From Terriglobia bacterium (GTDB lineage Bacteria > Acidobacteriota > Terriglobia > Bryobacterales > Bryobacteraceae), in the NCBI GenBank assembly GCA_020073445.1, contig JAIQFE010000025.1, positions 26,694-90,693 of the forward strand: 64,000 bases of DNA, read 5' to 3'. Position 1 is the stretch's first letter. Every line of letters starts with the position of its first letter. The notes under the pieces were generated by a model. That model was not told the origin of the DNA, did not search any database, and worked only from the letters and a program-made list of their open reading frames with translations. A program made the position numbers and the translations under genes. Positions 27,207 through 34,995 of this stretch are shown piece by piece.

Positions 27207-27875
27207 ATGCCTCCCAACGAAAAACAAGGGAAGAAACCTCCGGCCTCCGGCGTCATACCAAGTGATTTAGGCATGGTCCTGGACTTGGGTCACCGCGACG
27301 TGAATCACCTTGATGTGATACAGGCCTGTCAACGTGGTGACGAGGATGCCTTTCGTGTGCTCTTTGAAACTCATAAGGATCGGGTCTACTCCATCGCGCT
27401 TCGTTATGCGGGGGATTCGGCGGCCGCGATGGATATCGCCCAGGATACGTTCCTGAAGCTTCTATCGAGCATCCAGCAGTTCCGGGGGGATGCGAGCTTC
27501 GAATCCTGGCTGTACCGGCTGGTGGTGAACGCTTGCCTGGATTATCACCGCAAGCGGCGGCGGTTTTTGCCCTTGTTGGACGACGCGCTCGACGTGTTCC
27601 GTGCGCCCCGGGAAAGCACTTTGCATGACCTGCTCCGGGAAGAGCAGGAGGAACGTGTCCAGCAGGTAGTGGCCCAGTTGCCCGAAGAACAGCGGATCGT
27701 AGTGGTGATGCGTTATACCGAAGGCCTCTCGTATGAAGAAATCGCGGACGCGTTGGGTTGCCGCAGAGGCACCGTAGCGTCGCGTCTGAACCGCGCCCAC
27801 AAGGCGCTGGAGCGGCGGCTATCGAATCTTCGAAAGGTAAGACAGGGACAGGGAACGGTAGAGCAGGAAAGGTAA
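27207..27875 (+). CDS. ECF-type RNA polymerase sigma factor
   Basis: 222 residues. Sigma-2 region at about 38-105 (AFRVLFETHKDRVYSIALRYAGDSAAAMDIAQDTFLKLL) and sigma-4 region at about 150-205 (LPEEQRIVVVMRYTEGLSYEEIADALGCRRGTVASRLNRA). The N-terminus, about 35 residues before sigma-2, is longer than usual; an internal ATG at 27273 is possible. A GGAGG at 27186 is 16 bases from ATG 27207, too far for a standard site. Seven bases separate it from the anti-sigma-like gene, the usual sigma/anti-sigma order. Confidence 0.9.
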   Translation: MPPNEKQGKKPPASGVIPSDLGMVLDLGHRDVNHLDVIQACQRGDEDAFRVLFETHKDRVYSIALRYAGDSAAAMDIAQDTFLKLLSSIQQFRGDASFESWLYRLVVNACLDYHRKRRRFLPLLDDALDVFRAPRESTLHDLLREEQEERVQQVVAQLPEEQRIVVVMRYTEGLSYEEIADALGCRRGTVASRLNRAHKALERRLSNLRKVRQGQGTVEQER

Positions 27876-27882
27876 GACGGCA

Positions 27883-28503
27883 ATGAAGAACGACTGGAAC
27901 GAGCCCGAACTGAGCCGGCATCTTGGCCCGGTCAAGGCGCCCGACGAGCTCTGGGACCGCGTGCACGGCGCCCAGACAGTTCATCAGTTGCGGCCTAGCC
28001 GTGGAATGACGTGGCAGTGGGCCGCAGCCGCGCTGGCAACCGTAGCGGTCGTCGCGGGAATCACGGTCTGGCAGAATCGCGACCTCAGCGGTGAGGAACG
28101 CGCTGTCCGAGCGTTGAGCCGCACGCCGGAGCAATTGGAATTTCGCTCGGAAAACCTGACCGAGGTCCGAACCTGGGTTAAATCCGGAACCGGTCTCGAT
28201 GTTCCCATGCCGGGTCACACTTCCCCGGCGGTCCGCATGATCGGAGCCCATGTAAATCGTGCCGGCGTCCCGACGGCGGAGATCGCCTATCGGGTGGGCG
28301 ATGCGGACGTGTCGCTGGTGGTATCCAAGATCCCCATGGACGGCGATGGGCGGCATCAGTTCGTAAAGAGCGGTTCCTACCACGGGTCCAGCTTCCAGTC
28401 CTGGACCATGCGTGGCCAGATGTACACTATTGCTTCGGCCGATGCCAAGGTGGGATGCCTCCTGTGCCATAGCGCGGGAGCTCCCCGGACGAGCGTGAAC
28501 TGA
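27883..28503 (+). CDS. Anti-sigma-factor-like membrane protein with a C-terminal CxxCH haem motif
   Basis: 206 residues. Cytosolic N-terminus (1-42), without the His-Cys-Cys zinc motif of ZAS anti-sigma factors; one membrane helix (about 44-63, WQWAAAALATVAVVAGITVW); and a periplasmic domain (70-206) with the fold pattern typical of anti-sigma sensor regions (VSLVVSKIP ... SFQSWTMRGQMYTIAS). Ten residues before the C-terminus is C192-LLC195-H196, a complete c-type haem attachment motif facing the periplasm. The gene follows the sigma gene by seven bases and precedes ccmE by 57. Position and topology point to an anti-sigma factor. Whether haem is attached is inference; the motif could also be a redox or metal site. 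Confidence 0.72.
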   Translation: MKNDWNEPELSRHLGPVKAPDELWDRVHGAQTVHQLRPSRGMTWQWAAAALATVAVVAGITVWQNRDLSGEERAVRALSRTPEQLEFRSENLTEVRTWVKSGTGLDVPMPGHTSPAVRMIGAHVNRAGVPTAEIAYRVGDADVSLVVSKIPMDGDGRHQFVKSGSYHGSSFQSWTMRGQMYTIASADAKVGCLLCHSAGAPRTSVN

Positions 28504-28560
28504 TGACGTTAAGCGGTATACTGGTATCGATCGAAGTACGTACTGGGCGAGGGATTTCCG

Positions 28561-28992
28561 ATGCATAAGAACATCAAGTTTGGCCTGATTATCGTCGTGA
28601 TTCTGGGCACCCTGGGATGGCTCGCGGCCGGAGGCATCAGCCAGACCGCCAGCTACTACAAGGAAATCGCCGAGCTGAATAAACTCGCGCCCAGCGAAAA
28701 GGTCGACAAGCGCCTGCGCGTGGGCGGGGACGTCGAGCTCAACTCGATCAGCCGCGAGGGGCGTGACGTGCATTTCGTCCTGGTCCAGGAAAAAGACGGC
28801 GTGAAGAACCGCCTGAACGTTGTCTACAGCGGAATCGATCCGCTGCCCGATACGTTCAAGGACAACGCACCGTGCCAGGCTCTGGTCGATGGCAAGCTCG
28901 GCTCCGATAACGTGTTTCACGCCACCAAGCTCCAGGCGAAGTGCGCTTCGAAGTATGAAGCCAAGCCGGTGGCTCCGCTCACTCGCGGTTAA
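28561..28992 (+). CDS. ccmE: Cytochrome c maturation haem chaperone CcmE, cysteine variant
   Basis: 143 residues. N-terminal anchor (about 6-24) and an OB-fold periplasmic domain (RLRVGGDV, NVVYSGIDPLPDTFKD). CcmE carries haem from CcmABCD to CcmF. The covalent haem-binding residue in most bacteria is a His in H-x3-Y; here the position is C128 in KCASKY, giving C128-x3-Y132. Cys-type CcmE (CxxxY) is known from some archaea and deltaproteobacteria. A further cysteine, C105, is also present. The gene starts the ccm run; ccmF follows after 22 bases. Confidence 0.88.
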   Translation: MHKNIKFGLIIVVILGTLGWLAAGGISQTASYYKEIAELNKLAPSEKVDKRLRVGGDVELNSISREGRDVHFVLVQEKDGVKNRLNVVYSGIDPLPDTFKDNAPCQALVDGKLGSDNVFHATKLQAKCASKYEAKPVAPLTRG

Positions 28993-29014
28993 ACTTTTCT
29001 TCGGAATCTAAACT

Positions 29015-31054
29015 ATGGAAAATATCGGCGCGTTGGCGATTCTCCTCGCGTTCTGTTTCGCCGTGTACGCGATCATCGGATCGCTGGTGGGGAAATGGGC
29101 GAAGCGTCCGTTCCTGGCTCTGAGCGCGCAGCGCGCGGTCTACTCGGTGTGGGCCCTGCTGACCTCGGCGGTCGGGATTCTCCTCTACTCGCTGATCAAG
29201 GGCGATTACCGGATGGCCTATGTGTGGGCCACCAGCAATCACACCATGGAGCTGCAGTACAAGGTGGCGGCCTGGTGGGGCGGCCAGGAAGGCTCGCTGC
29301 TGTTGTGGTCCTGGCTGCTGGCGACCTACAGCGCGATCATCGTCTTCCAAAACCGCCGCAAGTTCCGCGACATGATGCCGTACGTGGTCGGGGTGCTGAT
29401 GTTCACCCAGACCTTCTTCCTGATCCTGAACGGATTCGTGGCGAGTCCCTTCAAGATGATCGCCGCCGGCCGCGGCATCGTCGATATCGGCGACGGCCAG
29501 GGATTGAATCCGCTGCTCCAATACTGGACCATGGTGATCCATCCGCCCATGCTGTATCTGGGCTACGTCGGATTCATCGCGCCGTTTGCGTTTGCGATCG
29601 CGTCACTGGCCACCAAGCAGCCCGGAGATGAGTGGATCAAGACCACCCGCCGATGGACGCTGGTCACCTGGATGTTCCAGACCACCGGCGTTCTGCTCGG
29701 TATGGGCTGGGCATACGCGGTACTCGGATGGGGCGGCTACTGGGGATGGGATCCAGTGGAGAACGCTTCGCTACTACCTTGGATTACAGCGACTGCCTTC
29801 TTACATTCAGTCATGATGCAGGAAAAGAAGGGCATGATGAAGGTCTGGAACATGGTGCTGGTTTCCTCCACCTTCTTCCTGTGCATCTTCGGAACATTCC
29901 TTACCCGTAGTGGCGTGGTCCAGTCGGTACACGCATTCTCGGAAGGCCCCATCGGGAAGTATTTCGTCGGCTTCCTGGCAATCGGCATCACTTTGACGGT
30001 GTACCTGATCCTCAGCCGCCTGGAATACCTCAAGAGCGAATCGCAGATGGAGAGCGTTCTCTCCCGCGAATCGAGCTTCATGTTCAATAACCTGATTCTG
30101 CTCGCGGGTTGCTTCGCGGTGCTCTGGGGCACTCTGTTCCCGGTGATCACCGAAGCCATCATGGGCGAGAAGATCAGCGTCGATAAGCCGTTCTTCAATC
30201 GCGTGAACATTCCCATCGGCATGTTCCTGCTGCTGCTCACCGGAGTCGGTCCGCTGATCGCCTGGCGCCGCAGCTCGTTCGAAAGCCTGAAGCGGGCGTT
30301 TATGTGGCCGGCCCTCTCGGGCTTGTTCGTGTCCGCGGCCTTGTTCGCGGCCGGGATCCGCAGCTTCTACGCGCTGATGTCCTTCGGGCTGTGCGCGTTC
30401 GTGCTGATTACCGTCGCGATCGAGTTCTTCAAGGGCGCGAGAGCGATCAGCGGCAAGAGCGGAAAGAACCTGCTGGTCTCGATGTTCGAGCTGACGCATC
30501 GCAACACACGCCGGTACGGCGGGTATCTGGTGCACGTCGGCATCGTGATCCTGTTCGTGGGATTCACGGGGGCGGCTTTCAATCAGGACACCACCGTGGA
30601 ACTGCCGCAGGGCGGATCGATGACCCTGGGCGCATATACGCTTAAGGTCGTCGGATTCGAAGAGGGCGAGAACGAGAACTACAGCTGGGGCCGGCCTAAG
30701 ATCGCGGTGACCAAGTACGGCGAAGAGCTCCCCATGATGATGCCGGAGCAGCGCTTCTACTTCGCATCCCAGACGCCGACGCATGAAATCGCTCTGCGCC
30801 GCCGCCTGAACGAAGACCTCTATATCAACTACGCCGGGCCCGGAACCAACAACAGCAACGTCATCCTGCAGGTGTACGTGAATCCGCTGGTGAGCTGGGT
30901 GTGGATCGGCTACTGGGTGGTGCTGTTCGGCACCATCATCTGCCTGATCCCGAGCAAGACCAAGCTGGTGTTCCCGAGAACGGAAGTCGTGGGCATGACC
31001 AGCAAGCACGCAGGCAAGCCCGCGCAAGTCGGAACGAATGAAAACGAAAGCTAG
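29015..31054 (+). CDS. ccmF: Cytochrome c haem lyase subunit CcmF
   Basis: 679 residues with about 15 membrane helices. The tryptophan-rich WWD haem-handling motif, WGGYWGWDPVENASLLPW, is near residue 244, with WGGQEGSLLLWSW near residue 88 and conserved periplasmic histidines around it (ATSNHTMELQYK; MVIHPPMLYLG). CcmF takes haem from holo-CcmE and ligates it to CxxCH motifs of exported apocytochromes. Length agrees with E. coli CcmF (647). Its 3' end overlaps ccmH by 17 bases. Confidence 0.95.
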   Translation: MENIGALAILLAFCFAVYAIIGSLVGKWAKRPFLALSAQRAVYSVWALLTSAVGILLYSLIKGDYRMAYVWATSNHTMELQYKVAAWWGGQEGSLLLWSWLLATYSAIIVFQNRRKFRDMMPYVVGVLMFTQTFFLILNGFVASPFKMIAAGRGIVDIGDGQGLNPLLQYWTMVIHPPMLYLGYVGFIAPFAFAIASLATKQPGDEWIKTTRRWTLVTWMFQTTGVLLGMGWAYAVLGWGGYWGWDPVENASLLPWITATAFLHSVMMQEKKGMMKVWNMVLVSSTFFLCIFGTFLTRSGVVQSVHAFSEGPIGKYFVGFLAIGITLTVYLILSRLEYLKSESQMESVLSRESSFMFNNLILLAGCFAVLWGTLFPVITEAIMGEKISVDKPFFNRVNIPIGMFLLLLTGVGPLIAWRRSSFESLKRAFMWPALSGLFVSAALFAAGIRSFYALMSFGLCAFVLITVAIEFFKGARAISGKSGKNLLVSMFELTHRNTRRYGGYLVHVGIVILFVGFTGAAFNQDTTVELPQGGSMTLGAYTLKVVGFEEGENENYSWGRPKIAVTKYGEELPMMMPEQRFYFASQTPTHEIALRRRLNEDLYINYAGPGTNNSNVILQVYVNPLVSWVWIGYWVVLFGTIICLIPSKTKLVFPRTEVVGMTSKHAGKPAQVGTNENES

Positions 31055-31502
31055 TCTACTGGTGCTCCTGGCCACGGCCCTGTGCCTGGCCCAGAGCGCC
31101 ACCGAATACGAAAGTCCGGCGGTGAATCACATCGCCGGCATGCTCAACTGCAATTGCGGATGCCATCTGCGCATGGACTGCGTAATGCCGCCCACGGGAA
31201 TCTGCCCGGTGTGTAAGGCCGCCAAGATTCGCATCGCGAACATGAAGAAGGAAGGCAAATCGGACCAGCAGGTCCTGGACCAGTTTGTCGCCGAAAACGG
31301 CGCCAGCGTTCTGGCGGTTTCGCCTGGCCCGTTCGGAAACGCGGCCCCCTATCTCGCGCTCGCCCTAGGGCTGGGCGTAGTGTTATTGGCGATCCGGTAT
31401 TACCGCCACGTTCGCCCCGCACCGGCAGTTCCCGCCGGAGACGATGCCGCGCTCTCGCGTTATCATGATCAAATCGAAAAAGATCTGTCCAAGCTTGATT
31501 AG
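31038..31502 (+). CDS. ccmH: Cytochrome c biogenesis protein CcmH, Cys-rich variant
   Basis: 154 residues. Signal peptide about 1-19, a helical CcmH domain (22-100), and one C-terminal membrane helix (about 106-123). CcmH reduces the apocytochrome disulfide through an LRCxxC motif. Here the motif reads MLNCNCGCHLRMDC, with C38, C40, C42 and C48, and a second CPVC pair (C56, C59) after a short insertion. C-x-CGC forms occur in CcmH of other non-proteobacterial groups. The three-helix signature IANMKKEGKSDQQVLDQFVAENG fits the family. It overlaps ccmF by 17 bases. Confidence 0.82.
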   Translation: MKTKASLLVLLATALCLAQSATEYESPAVNHIAGMLNCNCGCHLRMDCVMPPTGICPVCKAAKIRIANMKKEGKSDQQVLDQFVAENGASVLAVSPGPFGNAAPYLALALGLGVVLLAIRYYRHVRPAPAVPAGDDAALSRYHDQIEKDLSKLD

Positions 31503-31536
31503 GATCGGGCTGGAATAAAGGGCAAGCTGGACTAGT

Positions 31537-32787
31537 ATGCCGTTCCGCAGCGAGTTCATTTCCGGAGTGTGCGCAGCCACATGGTTGGCCGCTCTGGGAG
31601 CCGCTCCAAGTGTGGCGCAAGGTGTGGCGCAACCGGCGCGTAAGGATCCCGTCAGCCGACTGGAGACGCGGCTCGAACGCGGGGAAGCGGCTTTGCATTT
31701 TCATCCCGGGAGTGGAGGATATCTGCCCAACCTCCTCCGAGAATTGGATATCAACGTCGACTCGCAAGTGCTGGTTTTTTCCAAGACCAGTCTCCAGCAG
31801 GACCACATTTCGCCGCGAAATCCGCGTGCGATTTACTTCAACGACACCGTCTCCGTAGGATCGGTCCCCGGCGGCAAACTCCTGGAACTGGCGTCTCTAG
31901 ACCCCGTCCGCGGAGTTGTGTTTCACACCCTCGACGTGCAGGAATCCGCCGAGCCGCGATTCAAGAGCAAAGTTGAGGAATGCACTATGTGCCACAACTC
32001 CGTCAGCACTTTTGCTCCCGGGTTGATGGTTGCGACAGTGTATCCCGGGCCGGATGGAGCCCCCATTTATCTGGGAGCGAAATCCCTTTTCAACACCACG
32101 GATGATCGATCCCCTTTTGAAAGCCGCTGGGGCGGATGGTACGTGACGGGGACTCATGGGTCACAACACCATATGGGCAACACGGTGGCGATTGATTCGA
32201 GCCATCCGCTCGAAATGGACGAGGCGGGCACGCAGAATCGCCGCACGCTAACGGACAAGATCGATGTGAGCCAGTATTTAACTTCGACCAGTGACATCGT
32301 GGCGCTGATGACACTGGAGCATCAGACTCAGATGACCAATCTGATCACCAGTATTGCCGCGAGAACTCGCGCGCAAAGTGTTAAGCCCAACGTCAAGTCC
32401 GATGCGGGGATGACCGCAGCCATCGAAGAACTGGTGAATTATATGCTCTTCATCGACGAAGCTCCCCTGCGCGAACCTGTAGCGGGCGTATCGACATTCA
32501 CAAAAACCTTCCCCCAGCGAGGACCGCGCGACCGCCAGGGCCGATCCCTGCGCGATTTCGATCTTCAGCGGCGCCTGTTCCGGTATCCTGTCAGCTACAT
32601 GATTTACTCCGAGTCTTTCGACGCGCTTCCCGATCCCATACGGGAGCAGATACTCAAGCGGGTTTTCGATGTCCTGGCCGCGGACGAAAGCGGTGACCGG
32701 CGCGCCGCTTTGGAAATTCTGGTGGATACCAAGCCGAATTTGCCCGAGTATTGGAAGAGCGCCAGCCTGAGGCATCCGACAAGATAA
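31537..32787 (+). CDS. Secreted monoheme c-type cytochrome encoded inside the ccm operon
   Basis: 416 residues. Signal peptide about 1-28 (ending SVAQG). One haem motif, C149-TMCH153. Downstream histidines (THGSQHHMG near 205-213) could supply the distal ligand. The rest is helical without a recognised family; the C-terminal half contains a long helical segment around NLITSIAARTRAQ. It sits between ccmH (34 bases) and the CcmI-like gene (stop/start overlap TAATG at 32785-32789), so it is translated with the maturation machinery and may be a main client or an accessory protein. Function is inference. Confidence 0.68.
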   Translation: MPFRSEFISGVCAATWLAALGAAPSVAQGVAQPARKDPVSRLETRLERGEAALHFHPGSGGYLPNLLRELDINVDSQVLVFSKTSLQQDHISPRNPRAIYFNDTVSVGSVPGGKLLELASLDPVRGVVFHTLDVQESAEPRFKSKVEECTMCHNSVSTFAPGLMVATVYPGPDGAPIYLGAKSLFNTTDDRSPFESRWGGWYVTGTHGSQHHMGNTVAIDSSHPLEMDEAGTQNRRTLTDKIDVSQYLTSTSDIVALMTLEHQTQMTNLITSIAARTRAQSVKPNVKSDAGMTAAIEELVNYMLFIDEAPLREPVAGVSTFTKTFPQRGPRDRQGRSLRDFDLQRRLFRYPVSYMIYSESFDALPDPIREQILKRVFDVLAADESGDRRAALEILVDTKPNLPEYWKSASLRHPTR

Positions 32788-33179
32788 TGCTGCTCGCCGC
32801 TGCCATCCTACTCATCGCGGTCACCGTGCTGTTCACATTTTCCATTCGCGATAAGGACATGCCGGCTCCCGAGCCGCTCTCCCCTACCCGTCACCTGGAT
32901 GAGCGCCGCGCCGCGATCTATGAGAACCTGCGCGATCTGCAATTCGAATATCGCGTCGGCAAACTCTCCGACGCGGATTATCAGCAGACCAAGGTCGGGT
33001 TGCAGAAGGAACTGGCGGGAGTGCTGGCGGAGATCGAAAAGGTGAGTTCCGGTGCTCCGCCGACACCAGTGAAGGTGGAGACTCCTAAAGTTACGCCTGG
33101 AACCGTCTGCCCGCATTGCAGTGCGACTTTTCCCCAACCTTTGAAGTTCTGCGGCGAGTGCGGCAAGGAGATGTCATGA
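32787..33179 (+). CDS. CcmI-like membrane protein with C-terminal zinc ribbon
   Basis: 130 residues from ATG 32787, overlapping the upstream stop (TAATG). One membrane helix (about 2-20). Residues 40-85 (RAAIYENLRDLQFEYRVGKLSDADYQQTKVGLQ) resemble the N-terminal part of CcmI, which holds apocytochromes for haem ligation. The TPR domain of CcmI is missing; instead C108-x2-C111 and C122-x2-C125 form a zinc ribbon. This combination is not one I know from characterised systems. Its stop overlaps the next ATG (ATGA at 33176-33179). Confidence 0.68.
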   Translation: MLLAAAILLIAVTVLFTFSIRDKDMPAPEPLSPTRHLDERRAAIYENLRDLQFEYRVGKLSDADYQQTKVGLQKELAGVLAEIEKVSSGAPPTPVKVETPKVTPGTVCPHCSATFPQPLKFCGECGKEMS

Positions 33180-34171
33180 GGTTCCGCATAGCAGCATTCT
33201 GTCTCCTGACTCCTGTCTCCTGTCTGTTCGGAGCCATCGAAGGCACCGTAATCAACGGAACCACCGGCAAGCCGGAGCCTTCCGTCAAAGTCTCGCTGGT
33301 CCAGCCTGGCGCAGGCGGGATGCAGGCCATCGCCACGAGCATTTCGGATGCGAACGGCAAGTTCAGCATCGACCACGATCTTCCGCCGCCGCCCGCGCTG
33401 CTGCAGGCTGACTACAAGGGCGTCCAATACACCCAGGTTCAGCCGCCCGGACGTCCGACTACGGGAATCCAGTTCCAGATATTCGAAGCCGCCGCGAAGC
33501 AGCCGCAAGGGTATCAGATGGCGCATCTGATCATGATTGAGCCGAGTCCGACCTCGCTCGAAATCAGCGAAACGTTTCTGATCCGCAACGAATCCACCGT
33601 CACGTTTCAGGATTCCTCCAACGGCACGGCCCTGTTCTATCCGCCCAAGGGCGCCGGCGACACGGTGCAGGTGAGCGTGACGCCGCCCACGCAGATGACG
33701 ATCCAGCGGCAAGCTGTGAAAGCCGCCAAGCCCGGCTCGTTCAAGATCGACTATCCGGCGCGGCCCGGCGAGACACGTTTCGACATGCACTACACGCTGC
33801 CGGCATCGGACAGCTTCTCGACCAAGGTCGTCCAGGGCGATCGCCCCACCATGGTGGTCACTCCGGTCTCCGTTCACCTTACGGGCGAAGGCATTAAGGA
33901 AGCCGGCGTCGCACAGGACGTGCAAGCCCGGCTGTATGAAGTGATGGGGACTTCCTTCGACGTCAAGATCGACGGCACCGGGTCGATCCGCGACCGGCAG
34001 CAGAGCAACGCGCCCGAAGAAGACACGGGCCAGCCCAAGACCACGGAAATCCTGGCGAGGATCTACGATCAGGAGCTCTTAGGTGTGCGGACGATGTACT
34101 GGGTACTGGGCCTCACGTTCGGAATTCTGGCGCTGGGCGGCACACTTCTCTTCCGCAAGGGCGCGGCGTGA
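33176..34171 (+). CDS. Membrane-anchored carboxypeptidase-regulatory-like protein in the ccm operon
   Basis: 331 residues from ATG 33176. Signal peptide about 1-19 (ending CLFGA), a carboxypeptidase-regulatory-like beta-sandwich (20-95: IEGTVINGTTGKPEPSVKV), a second beta-rich domain (about 110-250), and one C-terminal membrane helix (about 306-325) that leaves only a few residues (FRKGAA) in the cytosol. No Cys. It is translationally coupled on both sides: its start overlaps the zinc-ribbon gene stop and its stop overlaps the GTG of ccmA. It may scaffold the maturation complex; this is inferred from position. Confidence 0.65.
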   Translation: MRFRIAAFCLLTPVSCLFGAIEGTVINGTTGKPEPSVKVSLVQPGAGGMQAIATSISDANGKFSIDHDLPPPPALLQADYKGVQYTQVQPPGRPTTGIQFQIFEAAAKQPQGYQMAHLIMIEPSPTSLEISETFLIRNESTVTFQDSSNGTALFYPPKGAGDTVQVSVTPPTQMTIQRQAVKAAKPGSFKIDYPARPGETRFDMHYTLPASDSFSTKVVQGDRPTMVVTPVSVHLTGEGIKEAGVAQDVQARLYEVMGTSFDVKIDGTGSIRDRQQSNAPEEDTGQPKTTEILARIYDQELLGVRTMYWVLGLTFGILALGGTLLFRKGAA

Positions 34172-34866
34172 ACGCGTTAGAGATCACTGACGTCTGGAAA
34201 TATTACGGCGACTTCCCTGCCCTCCGCTCGGTGGGTTTGAACATCGCGCCCGGGTCCACCATGGCGCTGCTTGGCCGCAATGGGGCCGGCAAGACCACTC
34301 TCTTGCGGATCATTGCCGGACTTTCCCGGCCTTCGCGCGGGTCGGTCAAGATTCAAGGCGCTGATGCCCGCGATCAGGCGACACGGCAGCGTATCGGAGT
34401 GCTCGGGCATGGAATCGCTCTGTATGAAGAGCTTTCGGCAATCGAGAATTTGACGCTGTTCGGGCGGCTGTACGGATTACCCGACACCCGCAAGCGCGCG
34501 GACGAAATGCTGGAGCGAGTGGGTCTCGCGCGCGTCCGCGATGGCCTGGCCCGCGAGTTTTCCCGCGGCATGCGCCAGCGCCTGGCCGTCGGCCGGGCTT
34601 TCTTGCACGATCCCGAAGTCCTCTTGCTGGATGAACCGTTCACGGCGCTGGATGACCGGGCGATCGCGGTACTCCAGTCGATGATCCAAAGCATGCGCGA
34701 TCGCGGGCGGACGATCGTCATGTCCACGCACCAGCTGCGCGAGGCCCTGGAGCTGGCGTCGCACGTCGCGCTGCTGCAGCGCGGCCAGATCGTGCATACA
34801 GGCGAGCGCACGCCGCAGATGCTCGAGGATACGGGATGGTTGTACAGGACCTATGGCGACAACTGA
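34168..34866 (+). CDS. ccmA: Cytochrome c maturation ABC ATPase CcmA
   Basis: 232 residues, GTG start overlapping the previous stop (GTGA). Walker A GRNGAGKTT near residue 36, signature FSRGMRQRLAVGRAF (a variant of LSGGQ), Walker B VLLLDEPFTALDD, and the H-loop STHQLREALE. CcmA drives release of holo-CcmE from CcmC/D with CcmB. The short length and the FSRGM signature fit CcmA rather than a general exporter ATPase, and the ccmB gene follows. Between the two lies a 110-base palindromic element. Confidence 0.9.
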   Translation: MNALEITDVWKYYGDFPALRSVGLNIAPGSTMALLGRNGAGKTTLLRIIAGLSRPSRGSVKIQGADARDQATRQRIGVLGHGIALYEELSAIENLTLFGRLYGLPDTRKRADEMLERVGLARVRDGLAREFSRGMRQRLAVGRAFLHDPEVLLLDEPFTALDDRAIAVLQSMIQSMRDRGRTIVMSTHQLREALELASHVALLQRGQIVHTGERTPQMLEDTGWLYRTYGDN

Positions 34867-34872
34867 CGGTGG

Positions 34873-34981
34873 TGGCGCACGCACTCGTGCGTGCCGCGTC
34901 GAGACTCTTCTCGACGCCTGTTGCGCCGCACGGAGAGGTATCGACACGAGTGTCGATACGGCACGCACCAGTGCGTGCGCC
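34873..34981. repeat. BIME-like inverted pair of palindromes between ccmA and ccmB
   Basis: Two halves of about 44 bases, in opposite orientation, each with two hairpins. Left: GCACGCA-CTCG-TGCGTGC (34877-34894) and GTCGAGA-CTCT-TCTCGAC (34898-34915). Right: TATCGACAC-GAG-TGTCGATA (34939-34958) and GCACGCAC-CAG-TGCGTGC (34961-34978). The outer hairpins are nearly identical, so the whole element is a large inverted repeat. It lies in the only sizeable gap inside the ccm operon, directly ahead of the ccmB start. Confidence 0.75.
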
Positions 34982-34995
34982 GCGGGGGACGAATA

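Noticed and set aside
27253..28920. A 555-codon minus-strand frame opposite the sigma, anti-sigma and ccmE genes
   Set aside because: It covers three recognisable plus-strand genes and has no family features.
29807..31102. A 431-codon minus-strand frame opposite ccmF
   Set aside because: Antisense shadow of ccmF, with charged low-complexity composition.
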